From Halobacteriales archaeon QS_4_69_225 (lineage in GTDB: Archaea; Halobacteriota; Halobacteria; Halobacteriales; Haloarculaceae), in the NCBI GenBank assembly GCA_003020965.1, contig PXRL01000003.1, positions 1 to 64,000 of the forward strand: DNA of 64,000 bases, read 5' to 3'. Of the stretch, positions 33,956 through 41,926 are shown piece by piece. The stretch's first letter is position 1; the number at the start of each line of letters is the position of its first letter. The notes below the pieces were generated by a model. That model had not been told where the DNA came from, searched no databases, and worked only from the letters and a program-made list of their open reading frames with translations. The position numbers and the translations under genes are program-made.

Positions 33956-35170
33956 GTGTCGTCGCGCGCGCCGGTCGTCGTCGCCCTGGTCGCCGGCTCC
34001 CACGTCGTCAACCACGCCTTTCTGCTCCTCCTCGTCCCCGCCTTCCGGCCGCTGCGCGCGGAGTTCGGCGTCTCGCTGGCCGCCCTCGGGGTGGTCGTCG
34101 GCGTCGTCAACGCCGTCGTCACCGCAGGCCAACTGCCGCTCGGCCACGTCTCCGATAGCTACAGTCACGGCGCCGTCCTCGTCGGCTCGCTGGCCGTCGG
34201 CAGCGTCGGGGCGGCGCTGGCGGCCGTCGCTTCCTCCTACGGCGCGCTGGTCGGCGCCGCGGCGGTGATCGGTGCCGGCGTCGCCGGCCACCACCCGGCC
34301 CACTACCCGCTTCTCTCGGCGGCCGTTTCCGACACCTACCGGTCGCGGGCCTACAGCGTCCACGGCTTCGCCGGCGCCGTCGGCCTCGCGGTCCCGTTCG
34401 CGGCCGTCCCGGCGGTCGCCGCCGCCGGCTACGGCTGGCGGGCCGCCTTCGGCGCCGTCGCGGCCGTCGGCGGCTGCTACACGGTCGCCGCCGCCGTCGC
34501 CGTCCGGCGGCTCCCGCGCGAGTTGACCCGCGCCGGCGCCGAGACGAACGAGGCGGGCGACCGCCGGCCGCGGGCGCTTTTCGCCCGGCTCGGCGGCTAC
34601 CTCCGGTCGGTGGCCGGCGCGCCGCTGGTCCTGCTGCTGACGGCGCTGTGGTTCGTCAACAGCGCCGCCGTCTGGGGCGTCCGGACCTACGCCGCGACGG
34701 CGCTGGATGCCGGCTACGGCCTCGAGGCCGGAACCGCCTCGCTCGTGGCGGGCGCGATGCTGGCCGTCGGCGCCGTCGTCATGCTGGCCGGCGGCTCCCT
34801 CGGCGACCGTCTCGGGCCGACGCCGCTGCTGTACGTCGGCTACGGCTCGCTGGTCGTCCTCGCGGCCGCGGTCGGCTCCGGGCGGCTCCCGGTCGTCGGG
34901 GCCGTCGGCGTCGTCGTCCTGCTGGCGGCGACGATCGACCTCTCGCGGCCGGCGCGGGCGGCGCTGACCGACGTCGCCTCCGCCCGCGGCGACGTCGGCA
35001 AGAACTTCGCGCTGATGACCGTCGGCATCTCCGCCGCCGGCGCGGCCGCGCCGCCGCTGTACGGCTACGTCATCGACGCGGCGGGCGTCGAGACGGCCTT
35101 CCTGGCGGTCGCGGCGACGGCCGCCGTCGCGCTCGGACTGTCGGTCGCCGTCGCCCGCGCCGCCGGTTGA
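33956..35170 (+). CDS. Major facilitator superfamily transporter (GTG start)
   Basis: A 404-residue membrane transporter with about 12 helices in two halves. The loop between helices 2 and 3 has GQLPLGHVSDSYSHGAV, a variant of the MFS motif A, and the second half has GGSLGDRLGPTPLL at the corresponding loop. Helix 5 has VHGFAGAVGLAVPFAAVPAV, like motif C. The central loop is Arg/Glu-rich. GTG 33956 is the first plausible start and leaves a 38-base spacer to the upstream small gene. Substrate unknown. Confidence 0.87.
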   Translation: MSSRAPVVVALVAGSHVVNHAFLLLLVPAFRPLRAEFGVSLAALGVVVGVVNAVVTAGQLPLGHVSDSYSHGAVLVGSLAVGSVGAALAAVASSYGALVGAAAVIGAGVAGHHPAHYPLLSAAVSDTYRSRAYSVHGFAGAVGLAVPFAAVPAVAAAGYGWRAAFGAVAAVGGCYTVAAAVAVRRLPRELTRAGAETNEAGDRRPRALFARLGGYLRSVAGAPLVLLLTALWFVNSAAVWGVRTYAATALDAGYGLEAGTASLVAGAMLAVGAVVMLAGGSLGDRLGPTPLLYVGYGSLVVLAAAVGSGRLPVVGAVGVVVLLAATIDLSRPARAALTDVASARGDVGKNFALMTVGISAAGAAAPPLYGYVIDAAGVETAFLAVAATAAVALGLSVAVARAAG

Positions 35171-35173
35171 TCG

Positions 35174-36328
35174 TTACCAGCCGGCTTGGCCGTAGATGAG
35201 GTTCCGCTGGATCTCGTTGGCCCCCTCGTAGATGACGGGGATGCGGACGTCACGGTAGATCCGGGAGATGCGGTTTTCCGTCAGCACCGACCGGCCGCCG
35301 TGCAGCTGCATGCCGTGCTCGGCGCAGTCGGTGGCCGTCTCCGTCGCCTTGACCTTCGCCATCGCGGCCCAGAGGCCGGCGTCGTCGTTCGCGGCGACCC
35401 GGTCGGCGGCCTCCCAGGTGAGCGTCCGGGCGGCCTGGAACTCCGTCAACATGTCCGCGAGGCTGTGCTGGACCGCCTGGAACTCGGTGATGGTGCGGTC
35501 GAAGGCGGTCCGGCCGTGGGCGAAGTCGGCGGTCTCCTCGATGGCCGCCGCCGCCAGCCCGAGGCCGTGGCCGCCGACGACGACCCGGCCGTGGTTGAAG
35601 AACTCCGCCAGCACGTAGAAGCCGGTCCCCTCGGCGCCGATGAGGTTCTCCTCGGGAATCCGGGCGCCGTCCAGCTCGATGTGGGCCTGCTTGGAGGCCC
35701 GAAAGCCCATCTTCTCGGGGATGTGCTCGGCGTCGTAGCCGTCGACGTCCGTCGGCACGACGAACAGCGAGTAGTTGCCGTAGCGGTCGTCCGGGTCGTC
35801 GCCGGTCCTGGCGTACAGCGTCACCCAGTCGGCCTCGACGCCGTTGCCGACCCAGTACTTCTCGCCGTCCAGCACCCACTCGTCGCCGTCCTTCCGGGCG
35901 GCCGTCTGCATGCCGGCGAGGTCCGACCCCGTCTCCGGCTCCGAAACCGCGAGTCCCGACAGCATCTCGTGTTCGGCCACCGGCCGGAGGTACTCCTCCT
36001 TCTGGGTCTCGTCGCCGTACTCCTCGATGATCTTCGTCCCGAAGCTCGCCAGCTGCAGCGTCAGCGCGATGCCGGCGTCGGCGCGGTACAGCTCCTCGGC
36101 CATCGCCAGCAGCTCGTGGAGGTCGAAGCCGCGGCCGCCGTACTCCTCGCCGATGCTGCCCGCGACGAGACCGGCGTCCATGCCAGCCTCTAGCACCTCC
36201 CAGGGGTAGTCGCCGCGCTCGTGGTACTCCGCGGCGACCGGCTCGACGTGCTCCTCGGCGAACGCCCGCGTCTCCTCTTTGATGTCGTGTGCGTGCTCCG
36301 GCACCGGCCCGGTATCTAACAGTTCCAT
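35174..36328 (-). CDS. Acyl-CoA dehydrogenase
   Basis: A 384-residue acyl-CoA dehydrogenase. Family signatures include GLAVSEPETGSDLAGMQTAA (flavin site), LDGEKYWVGNGVEADW, and the C-terminal GMQLHGGRSVLTENRISRIY with VPVIYEGANEIQRNLIYGQAGW, where the catalytic Glu is expected (YEGANE). It is downstream of, and on the same strand as, the acyl-CoA ligase, with 86-89 bp between, so the two may be co-transcribed: activation then first oxidation of a fatty or branched acyl-CoA. Confidence 0.92.
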   Translation of the reverse strand: MELLDTGPVPEHAHDIKEETRAFAEEHVEPVAAEYHERGDYPWEVLEAGMDAGLVAGSIGEEYGGRGFDLHELLAMAEELYRADAGIALTLQLASFGTKIIEEYGDETQKEEYLRPVAEHEMLSGLAVSEPETGSDLAGMQTAARKDGDEWVLDGEKYWVGNGVEADWVTLYARTGDDPDDRYGNYSLFVVPTDVDGYDAEHIPEKMGFRASKQAHIELDGARIPEENLIGAEGTGFYVLAEFFNHGRVVVGGHGLGLAAAAIEETADFAHGRTAFDRTITEFQAVQHSLADMLTEFQAARTLTWEAADRVAANDDAGLWAAMAKVKATETATDCAEHGMQLHGGRSVLTENRISRIYRDVRIPVIYEGANEIQRNLIYGQAGW

Positions 36329-36417
36329 CCTACCTCGGACGGAGGGCTTCCAGCGTTAAATACCGACCGCCGTCAACTGCCGGTCGGAAACACGAGACGG
36401 GACGAAGCGTTCCGGGG

Positions 36418-38115
36418 TCAGTCGTCGTTCGGGGCGGCCTCCTCCGGCACCCGGCCCTCGACCAGCGACTCGTCGGTGTGCCGCTCGCGGATGTCCTTCT
36501 TCGAGAACTTCCCGGTCGCCGTCTTGGGGATCTCCTCGATGAACTCGACGTTGTCCGGCAGCCACCACTTCGGGTAGTCCTCGCCGAGCATTTCCATGAC
36601 CTCGGCCTCGAGCGTCGACTCGTCGGCGCCGTCGGCGGGGACGACGAACGCCACCGGTCGTTCCTGCCACCGCTCGTGGGGGACGCCGACGACCGCCGCC
36701 TCCGCGACGTCGTCGTGGGCCATGACCGCGTTCTCGAGCTCGACGGAGGAGATCCACTCCCCGCCGGACTTGATGACGTCCTTCGCGCGGTCGACGAGCG
36801 TGATGTACCCCTCCTCGTCGACGGTGACGACGTCGCCCGTCTTCAGCCACCTACCGGAAGACGTTCCGTCTTCCGACTCCCCGCTCGCTCCGCTCGCGGG
36901 GACTTCGAAGTCTTCCTCGTTGGCCTCCGGGCGCTTGAAGTACTCCGTCGTCACCCAGGGCCCGCGAACCCACAGCTCGCCGAACTCCTCGCCGTCCCAC
37001 GGCACCTCCCGGCCGTTTTCGTCGATGACCTTCATCTCCAGGCCGGGGGTGAGCATCCCCTGTTTGGCGCGGTGTTCGAGCTGGGTGTCGTAGTCGGCGT
37101 CCTGGAGACTGGACTTCAGATGCGACACCGAGCCGATGGGCGACATCTCGGTCATGCCCCAGGCGTGCAGCAGCTCGACGCCGCGGTCGTCGAACCACCG
37201 GATCATCGACTCGGGGGCGGCCGACCCGCCGACGACGACGGTGTCGAGCGCCGAGAGGTCGAGGTCGTTGTCCTCGGCGTACTCCATCAGCCCGAGCCAC
37301 ACCGTCGGGACGCCGGCGGTGATGGTGACGCCCTCGTCTTCGATGAGCGCGGCGACGTCCGCGGGGTCCGGCGACGGCCCCGGGTAGACGTGCTTGGCGC
37401 CGCCGGCCGTCGCGGTGAAGGGCATCCCCCAGGCGTTGACGTGGAACATCGGCACCACGGGCATCACGACGTCGTCGTCGGCCATCGGGATGCCCTGCGG
37501 CGTCAGCGTCGCCATCGTGTGACTCCACAGCATCTCGTGGGTGTACTCGACGCCCTTCGGGTTGCCCGTCGTCCCCGAGGTGTAGCACATGCCGGCAGGT
37601 CGCTCCTCGTCCAGCACCGGCCAGTCGTACGCCGTGTCGTGGCCCTCGAGGAACGACTCGTACGGCGTCGCCTCGACGGCGTCGGTCTCCGACGACGACA
37701 TCACCACGAAGTCGACGCCCTCGAACTCGGAAGCGTCGGCGGCCGCCGACGCCAGCTTCGGCGCCAGCGACTCGTCGACGAAGATCAGCTCGTCGTCGGC
37801 GTTGTCGACGATGTACCGGATGTGCTCGTCGGGCAGCAGCGGGTTGATGGTGTGCAGCTGGGCGCCGATGGTCGGCACCGCGAAGTACGTCTCGAAGTGC
37901 CGATGGTGGTTCCAGCAGAACGTCCCGACGCGGTCGCCGGCCTCGATGCCGTGGGCCTCGAGGGCGTTGGCCAGCTGTGCCGTCCGGTCGTCGTACTCGT
38001 CGTACGTGTACCGCTCGACGCCCTCGTGGGTCCGGGAGACGATCTCCGTGTCGGGGTAGAGGTTGGCGGCGCGCCACAGGAAGGGTCGAAGGGTCTGGTC
38101 GGTTGCTCCGGGCAT
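36418..38115 (-). CDS. Acyl-CoA ligase (AMP-forming, medium/long-chain type)
   Basis: A 565-residue adenylate-forming ligase activating a carboxylic acid to its CoA thioester. Motifs: [17 protein letters not shown] (P-loop), [13 protein letters not shown], and ending [22 protein letters not shown], then [14 protein letters not shown] and [15 protein letters not shown] with the catalytic Lys. Residues ~400-424 are an in-frame hairpin insert immediately before the conserved W-L-K-T-G-D motif. ATG 38115 is chosen over the in-frame GTG 38124. A MITE-like element starts at 38165, about 50 bp upstream. Confidence 0.92.
   Translation of the reverse strand: MPGATDQTLRPFLWRAANLYPDTEIVSRTHEGVERYTYDEYDDRTAQLANALEAHGIEAGDRVGTFCWNHHRHFETYFAVPTIGAQLHTINPLLPDEHIRYIVDNADDELIFVDESLAPKLASAAADASEFEGVDFVVMSSSETDAVEATPYESFLEGHDTAYDWPVLDEERPAGMCYTSGTTGNPKGVEYTHEMLWSHTMATLTPQGIPMADDDVVMPVVPMFHVNAWGMPFTATAGGAKHVYPGPSPDPADVAALIEDEGVTITAGVPTVWLGLMEYAEDNDLDLSALDTVVVGGSAAPESMIRWFDDRGVELLHAWGMTEMSPIGSVSHLKSSLQDADYDTQLEHRAKQGMLTPGLEMKVIDENGREVPWDGEEFGELWVRGPWVTTEYFKRPEANEEDFEVPASGASGESEDGTSSGRWLKTGDVVTVDEEGYITLVDRAKDVIKSGGEWISSVELENAVMAHDDVAEAAVVGVPHERWQERPVAFVVPADGADESTLEAEVMEMLGEDYPKWWLPDNVEFIEEIPKTATGKFSKKDIRERHTDESLVEGRVPEEAAPNDD
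36856..36912 (-). repeat. In-frame hairpin array inside the acyl-CoA ligase gene
   Basis: Successive inverted repeats: GGAAGACG-TTC-CGTCTTCC (36856-36874), a CCCCGC/GCGGGG stem at about 36878-36900, and the perfect palindrome GACTTCGAAGTC (36901-36912). The encoded peptide is a Ser/Gly/Glu linker ([15 protein letters not shown]). The GGAAGACG/CGTCTTCC stem also occurs, with a different loop, in the 93-bp repeats downstream of tRNA-Ala. Confidence 0.8.
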
Positions 38116-38154
38116 CGACCGCACGTACGGCGACTCGTAACTTGGGTCTTGTCA

Positions 38155-38164
38155 CCGTCCCGCA
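38155..38164. repeat. Left 10-bp flanking repeat of MITE-like copy 2
   Basis: CCGTCCCGCA occurs here and again at 38485-38494, just outside the two ends of the element, as expected of a target-site duplication. Confidence 0.6.
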
Positions 38165-38484
38165 GGTAGTGTTCAGATGCGAATTGAAGAATCCGGAAAG
38201 CCCTCGACACTCTCGGCTCCCGGGACTCGCTGTCGTTCGAGAGAGCGAAGCTCTCTCGTGATGACGAAAGACGCGTCGCGTCTTTCGAACCACGCTCCTC
38301 GGTCGCGCTGCTCCCTGTGGTGTCCTCGCGCGGCGCTGCCGCGCGAGCGGGCCGAGGGAGCCGACGGCTCCCTCGCGGCTTACGTCGTCCGGGTTCGCCG
38401 AGAGTGCCTCGCCCTTTCAGTCCGCCAGGAGTCAGTTGACCGGCCGGCAGAAACTGGCTCGTCGGCCAGTGTTTATCTGAACTG
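38165..38484. mobile_element. MITE-like modular hairpin element, copy 2
   Basis: This fills the 385-base gap between the ligase start and the O-methyltransferase stop. Left end GTGTTCAGAT (38169-38178); right end the reverse, ATCTGAAC (38475-38482). Outside lie perfect 10-bp direct repeats CCGTCCCGCA (38155-38164 and 38485-38494). The body matches copy 1 (10788-11165, reversed) in its linkers (GAAAGCCCTCG, ACTCGCTGTCGTTCGAGAG, TCGAACCACGCTCCTCGGTC, CGCCCTTTCAGTCCGCCAGG). Hairpins differ but still pair: GAGGGAGCC-GAC-GGCTCCCTC (38354-38374) replaces GAGGGACC-TTC-GGTCCCTC (reading copy 1 in reverse). It lacks two hairpins present in copy 1. No protein is encoded. Confidence 0.88.
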
Positions 38485-38500
38485 CCGTCCCGCACATGCG

Positions 38501-39157
38501 CTATGTGACCCGTCGGCTGACCGCCAGCCCCTCCCCGAGCGGCAGCAGCGTCGTCTCGAAGGCCGGCTCCGAGCAGACGTGTTCGAGATAGTCTGCGACG
38601 CCGCGGGCCGCCTCGCCGCCCTCGTCGCCGTCCTCGAGGACCCGGTCGTATATCTCCCCGAAGTCGAAGGGTCCCGCCGTGATGTTGTCCGCGACGACGA
38701 CGCCGCCGACGGGCACCGCCTCGCGGGCGGCCTCGAAGGCCTCGACGTAGCGGTGCTTCTCGTTGTCGATCAGGACGACGTCGAAGGGGCCGTCGTAGTC
38801 GTCGACGGTCTCGATGGCGTCGCCGAGTTCGAACCGCACCGTCGCGTCGAAGTCGCCGCGGGCGAGGTAGTCGCGGGCGTCGGCCAGCTCGTCGGCGTCG
38901 ACCTCGGTGAGGACGAGCTCGCCGTCGGCACCCAGGCCGCGGGCGAACCAGTAGCCGGAGTAGCCGAAGCCGGAGCCGAACTCGAAAACGCGGTCGGCGC
39001 CGACGAGCCCGACCAGCTGCTGGAGCCAGCCGCCGACGGCCGGCCCGACGGTCGGAAAGCCCGTCTCGGCGGCCCGGTCGTCCATTTCGTCGAGAACGGC
39101 GTCCGGCTCCGGCCCGACCGCCGCCGCGAACGTCTCCACGTCGTCGGACACGGTCAT
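38501..39157 (-). CDS. SAM-dependent O-methyltransferase
   Basis: A 218-residue methyltransferase of the COMT-like/caffeoyl-CoA O-methyltransferase family. The SAM-binding motif is VFEFGSGFGYSGYWFA, followed by LTEVDADELADARDYL, the metal/acid region VVLIDNEKHRYVEA, and VGGVVVADNITAGPFDF. ATG 39157 gives a normal acidic N-terminus (TVSDDVETFAAAVG); the frame extends upstream but is not coding-like. Substrate unknown. The MITE-like element ends 17 nt before the stop. Confidence 0.88.
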   Translation of the reverse strand: MTVSDDVETFAAAVGPEPDAVLDEMDDRAAETGFPTVGPAVGGWLQQLVGLVGADRVFEFGSGFGYSGYWFARGLGADGELVLTEVDADELADARDYLARGDFDATVRFELGDAIETVDDYDGPFDVVLIDNEKHRYVEAFEAAREAVPVGGVVVADNITAGPFDFGEIYDRVLEDGDEGGEAARGVADYLEHVCSEPAFETTLLPLGEGLAVSRRVT

Positions 39158-39222
39158 ACCGGCCACGTCGCGGCCGCGCCGCAAAAGCGCTCGGCTGCCG
39201 TCGCCTACTAAAATCACCGGAT

Positions 39223-39423
39223 ATGTGCCCCGATACGCTCAGGTACCCTCCGGTCGAACGAGAGATCGGGGGAAAAGGGATGCAGGAAGAACTACTGCGG
39301 TCCATCGACGACCGCCTTGACGAACTCCGTACCGAGACGAACGAGAAACGGTCCCGTGAGATCAGACAGCTCCAGCAGCTGGTCGTCGGCGTCCGCGAGG
39401 CCGACGAGCGGGACGGCGACTGA
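39223..39423 (+). CDS. Small charged helical protein (uncertain)
   Basis: A 66-residue frame. The C-terminal two thirds form a charged amphipathic helix (MQEELLRSIDDRLDELRTET, then RSREIRQLQQLVVGVRE), plausible as a short coiled coil. An internal ATG at 39280 starts exactly at this helix and may be the real start. Codon use in the helix part is coding-like. No family is recognised. Confidence 0.45.
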   Translation: MCPDTLRYPPVEREIGGKGMQEELLRSIDDRLDELRTETNEKRSREIRQLQQLVVGVREADERDGD

Positions 39424-39537
39424 GCCGGCGGCGCGACCGGCCGTTCGCGGACCGCCATAGCGGCCGGTAACGGAGAATTCGGCTCTGAACGGCCGGTAAG
39501 TACTTAACAACCCGCTAGATAACTCCAGAAGCTGAGC

Positions 39538-40386
39538 ATGAGCGATAACCCAGACCCGAACGAGCCGAACACCTCGACCGACGAGGAGTTCGACTTCGAA
39601 GAGGAATCGTCCAGCCAGGGGGTTCGAGACGAACAGGAGCGCCGCCTCGAGGAGATGGAACAACGGCTCGAGCGGAAGGAATCGGAGCTCGACGAGCGAG
39701 AACAGCGGCTCGAGCGGGAGGCGTCCGAACTCAACGAGCGGGAGGACGACCTGCTCGAGCGCCGCGAGGAGGTCGTCGGGCTCCGCGAGGAGGTCGAGTC
39801 GCTGGAAAGCGACATCGAGGACCGCAAACAGCGGCTCGACGAGCGGGAGGTGTCCATCGACGAACAGGAACGGGAGCTCGAAGAGCGGAGCGCCGAGCTG
39901 GCCCGAAAGGAGCAGACCCTCCAGAACTACGTCGACGACCAGCTGGCGGGTCTCGAAGACGAGCTGGCCGAGACCGTCCGGACGGCCGTCGACTCGTCGA
40001 TGCAGAACGTCGAAGGCGGCGACGTCGACGAGGAGAGGCTCACCCGAACCGTCCGGAGGGCCGTCGACTCGTCGATGCAGAACGTCGAGGGCGGCGGCGT
40101 CGACGATGAGACGCTCAGCCGGACCGTCCGCGAGAGCGTCGACTCCGCGATCGACGGCCGCGACCTCGGGGCGAACGGCAGCGCCTTCGGCGCCGTCCTC
40201 GGGTCGCTGCTGGCGTTCCTCGGCATCCTGCTCGTCGCCGGCGGCGTTTCCAACGCCCTGCTCACCTTCCTCGGCGAGGGCGGACTCACCATCCTCTCCG
40301 CCGACTCGACGAACTACATCGCCTCGTCGGGGCTCGTCATCATCGGCTTCGCCGCCAACCTCGCCGCCGCGGCCGGCCGAGTGTAA
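39538..40386 (+). CDS. Long coiled-coil protein with C-terminal membrane anchor
   Basis: A 282-residue protein of unknown function. Residues ~30-135 form a continuous coiled coil built of Glu/Arg/Leu heptads (EEMEQRLERKESELDERE and similar). Residues ~147-200 contain two 25-residue repeats, then a degenerate third (TAVDSSMQNVEGG, RAVDSSMQNVEGG, ESVDSAIDG). The C-terminus has two hydrophobic helices (AVLGSLLAFLGILLVAGGVS and YIASSGLVIIGFAANLAAAA). The coil is predicted to face the cytoplasm. A TATA-like AAGTACTTAACA precedes it. Resembles no known family; a role as membrane-attached scaffold is speculative. Confidence 0.72.
   Translation: MSDNPDPNEPNTSTDEEFDFEEESSSQGVRDEQERRLEEMEQRLERKESELDEREQRLEREASELNEREDDLLERREEVVGLREEVESLESDIEDRKQRLDEREVSIDEQERELEERSAELARKEQTLQNYVDDQLAGLEDELAETVRTAVDSSMQNVEGGDVDEERLTRTVRRAVDSSMQNVEGGGVDDETLSRTVRESVDSAIDGRDLGANGSAFGAVLGSLLAFLGILLVAGGVSNALLTFLGEGGLTILSADSTNYIASSGLVIIGFAANLAAAAGRV
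39976..40125 (+). repeat. Two tandem 75-bp repeats in the coiled-coil gene
   Basis: Units 39976-40050 and 40051-40125 each encode 25 residues and share GTCGACTCGTCGATGCAGAA and the following VEGG codons; a diverged third unit follows. Repeats of whole codons keep the frame. Confidence 0.85.
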
Positions 40387-40507
40387 GGACGACCTACCCT
40401 CGACGGCTTCTTGAGACGCACTCCTCGACAGCTGCCGGCCTCGCGGCTCCCCCGAACGACGCCCTCCGTCGGCGTATCGATGCCGCTCCGGCCGTCGCAG
40501 GCGACGA

Positions 40508-41779
40508 TCACGCCCCGGCGAGATCGGCCACCGCGCCGGCCAGTACGCGAGTCGCCGCCGCGCAGTCGGCCCAGTCGGTCCACTCCCGCGGATTGTGGGA
40601 GACGCCGTCCCGCGAGGGCGCGAACACCATCCCCGCATCGGTGACGTCGGCGACGTGCATCGAGTCGTGGGCGGCCCCCGAGTGTAGCGACCGGGTCGCG
40701 ACCCCGGCCCGGTCGCCGGCCCCGTGGAGCGCGTCCCGGCACCGGTCGGCCATCGGCGCCGGCGGCAGGTCGAACGGCCGAGCGAACGCGGTTTCGACGC
40801 CACGCTCGTCGGCCACCTCCTCGAGGCCCGCTCGAATCGCGGCGACGATCCGCTCGATCGAGTCCGCCTCGACGCTCCGGACGTCGATGCCGAACTCGAC
40901 CCGGCCGGGGACGACGTTCGTGGCGTTCGGCGCGACCTCGAGGCTGCCGACCGTGCCGACGGCAGCGGGGTCGACCGCGGCGCGGTCGGCCGCGGCATCC
41001 TCGACGGCGAGCACGACGTCGCTCGCCGCCGCGAGGGCGTCCGTCCGCTCGCCCATCGGCGTCGTCCCGGCGTGGTTCGCCTCGCCCTTGACCGTCACCT
41101 CGCAGTGGGTGATGCCGGTGACGTCCGTCACGACGCCCGCCGGAACCCCGGCCTCCTCGAGCTGCGTGTCCTGTTCGACGTGGAGTTCGAGCCAGGCGCC
41201 CCACCCGGCGGCGTCGAGCCGACCCTCGCCGCGGAAGCCGACGGCCTCCAGTGCCGCCTCGAGGGTCCCGCCCTCGTCGTCCGTCAGCGCGAGCCCGTCC
41301 TCGACGGGCCGGGCGCCCGCGGCCACCGACGAGCCGAGCAGGCCGTCGGCGAACCGTCCGCCTTCCTCCTCGGTGAACGACACCACCTCGACGGGCCGGG
41401 CCGGCTCGGCGCCGGCGTCCTGCATCGCCCGGACGGCCTCCAGGGCCGCGTAGACGCCGAGCGGCCCGTCGAAGATGCCGCCTTCCGGCACCGAATCCAG
41501 GTGGCTGCCGGCAGCAATCGGCGCCGCGTCCGGGTCGGCCGACGCGGGCGTCCACCGGCCGGACACGTTGCCGACCGCGTCGATCCGAACCTCGCAGCCG
41601 GCGGCCTCGAGCTGGTCGCGGAGGTGCTCGCGGGCCCGTCGGTTGGCGTCGGTGCCACACCGGACGGTCCGGCCCCACCGCTCGGGCGGGTCCCGGACGG
41701 TCGCGCCGAAGCTCCCGGTCGTCTCGAGGTCCTCTCGCAGGCGGTCTCGGTCGACGGCGTCGGCGACGGGTGCATCCAT
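40508..41779 (-). CDS. M20-family amidase (N-carbamoyl-amino acid/allantoate amidohydrolase-like)
   Basis: A 423-residue zinc metallohydrolase. Metal ligands are visible as the His in AAGSHLDSVPEGGIFDG, Asp in the same block, the Glu pair in SFTEEEGGRFADGLLGS, and the His in LELHVEQD and HSGAAHDSMHVA. The dimerisation domain holds TVKGEANHAGTTPM. Family: hydantoinase/carbamoylase branch, which includes allantoate amidohydrolase and ureidoglycolate hydrolase; the true substrate is not evident. It is monocistronic and divergent from the Tat-exported protein. Confidence 0.9.
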   Translation of the reverse strand: MDAPVADAVDRDRLREDLETTGSFGATVRDPPERWGRTVRCGTDANRRAREHLRDQLEAAGCEVRIDAVGNVSGRWTPASADPDAAPIAAGSHLDSVPEGGIFDGPLGVYAALEAVRAMQDAGAEPARPVEVVSFTEEEGGRFADGLLGSSVAAGARPVEDGLALTDDEGGTLEAALEAVGFRGEGRLDAAGWGAWLELHVEQDTQLEEAGVPAGVVTDVTGITHCEVTVKGEANHAGTTPMGERTDALAAASDVVLAVEDAAADRAAVDPAAVGTVGSLEVAPNATNVVPGRVEFGIDVRSVEADSIERIVAAIRAGLEEVADERGVETAFARPFDLPPAPMADRCRDALHGAGDRAGVATRSLHSGAAHDSMHVADVTDAGMVFAPSRDGVSHNPREWTDWADCAAATRVLAGAVADLAGA

Positions 41780-41864
41780 GCCCCGACGTTCGCGTGGGTC
41801 GGTGAAGAGTTGTGGCCCTGCCGGCTCGAATACGTGTACTTGATTTCGCGTCCCCTGATGTGAG

Positions 41865-41891
41865 CACAATTGGACGGATTTGTCACAATTG
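41865..41891 (+). promoter_or_regulatory. Two CACAATTG direct repeats upstream of the exported propeller gene
   Basis: CACAATTG occurs at 41865-41872 and 41884-41891, 19 bp apart (about two helical turns), immediately before the TATA-like CTTTATC at 41893-41899. It is a plausible operator for a dimeric regulator. No regulator is identified. Confidence 0.5.
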
Positions 41892-41926
41892 TCTTTATCC
41901 GTCCCGAGCCACCGCCGGCCGAGTTC

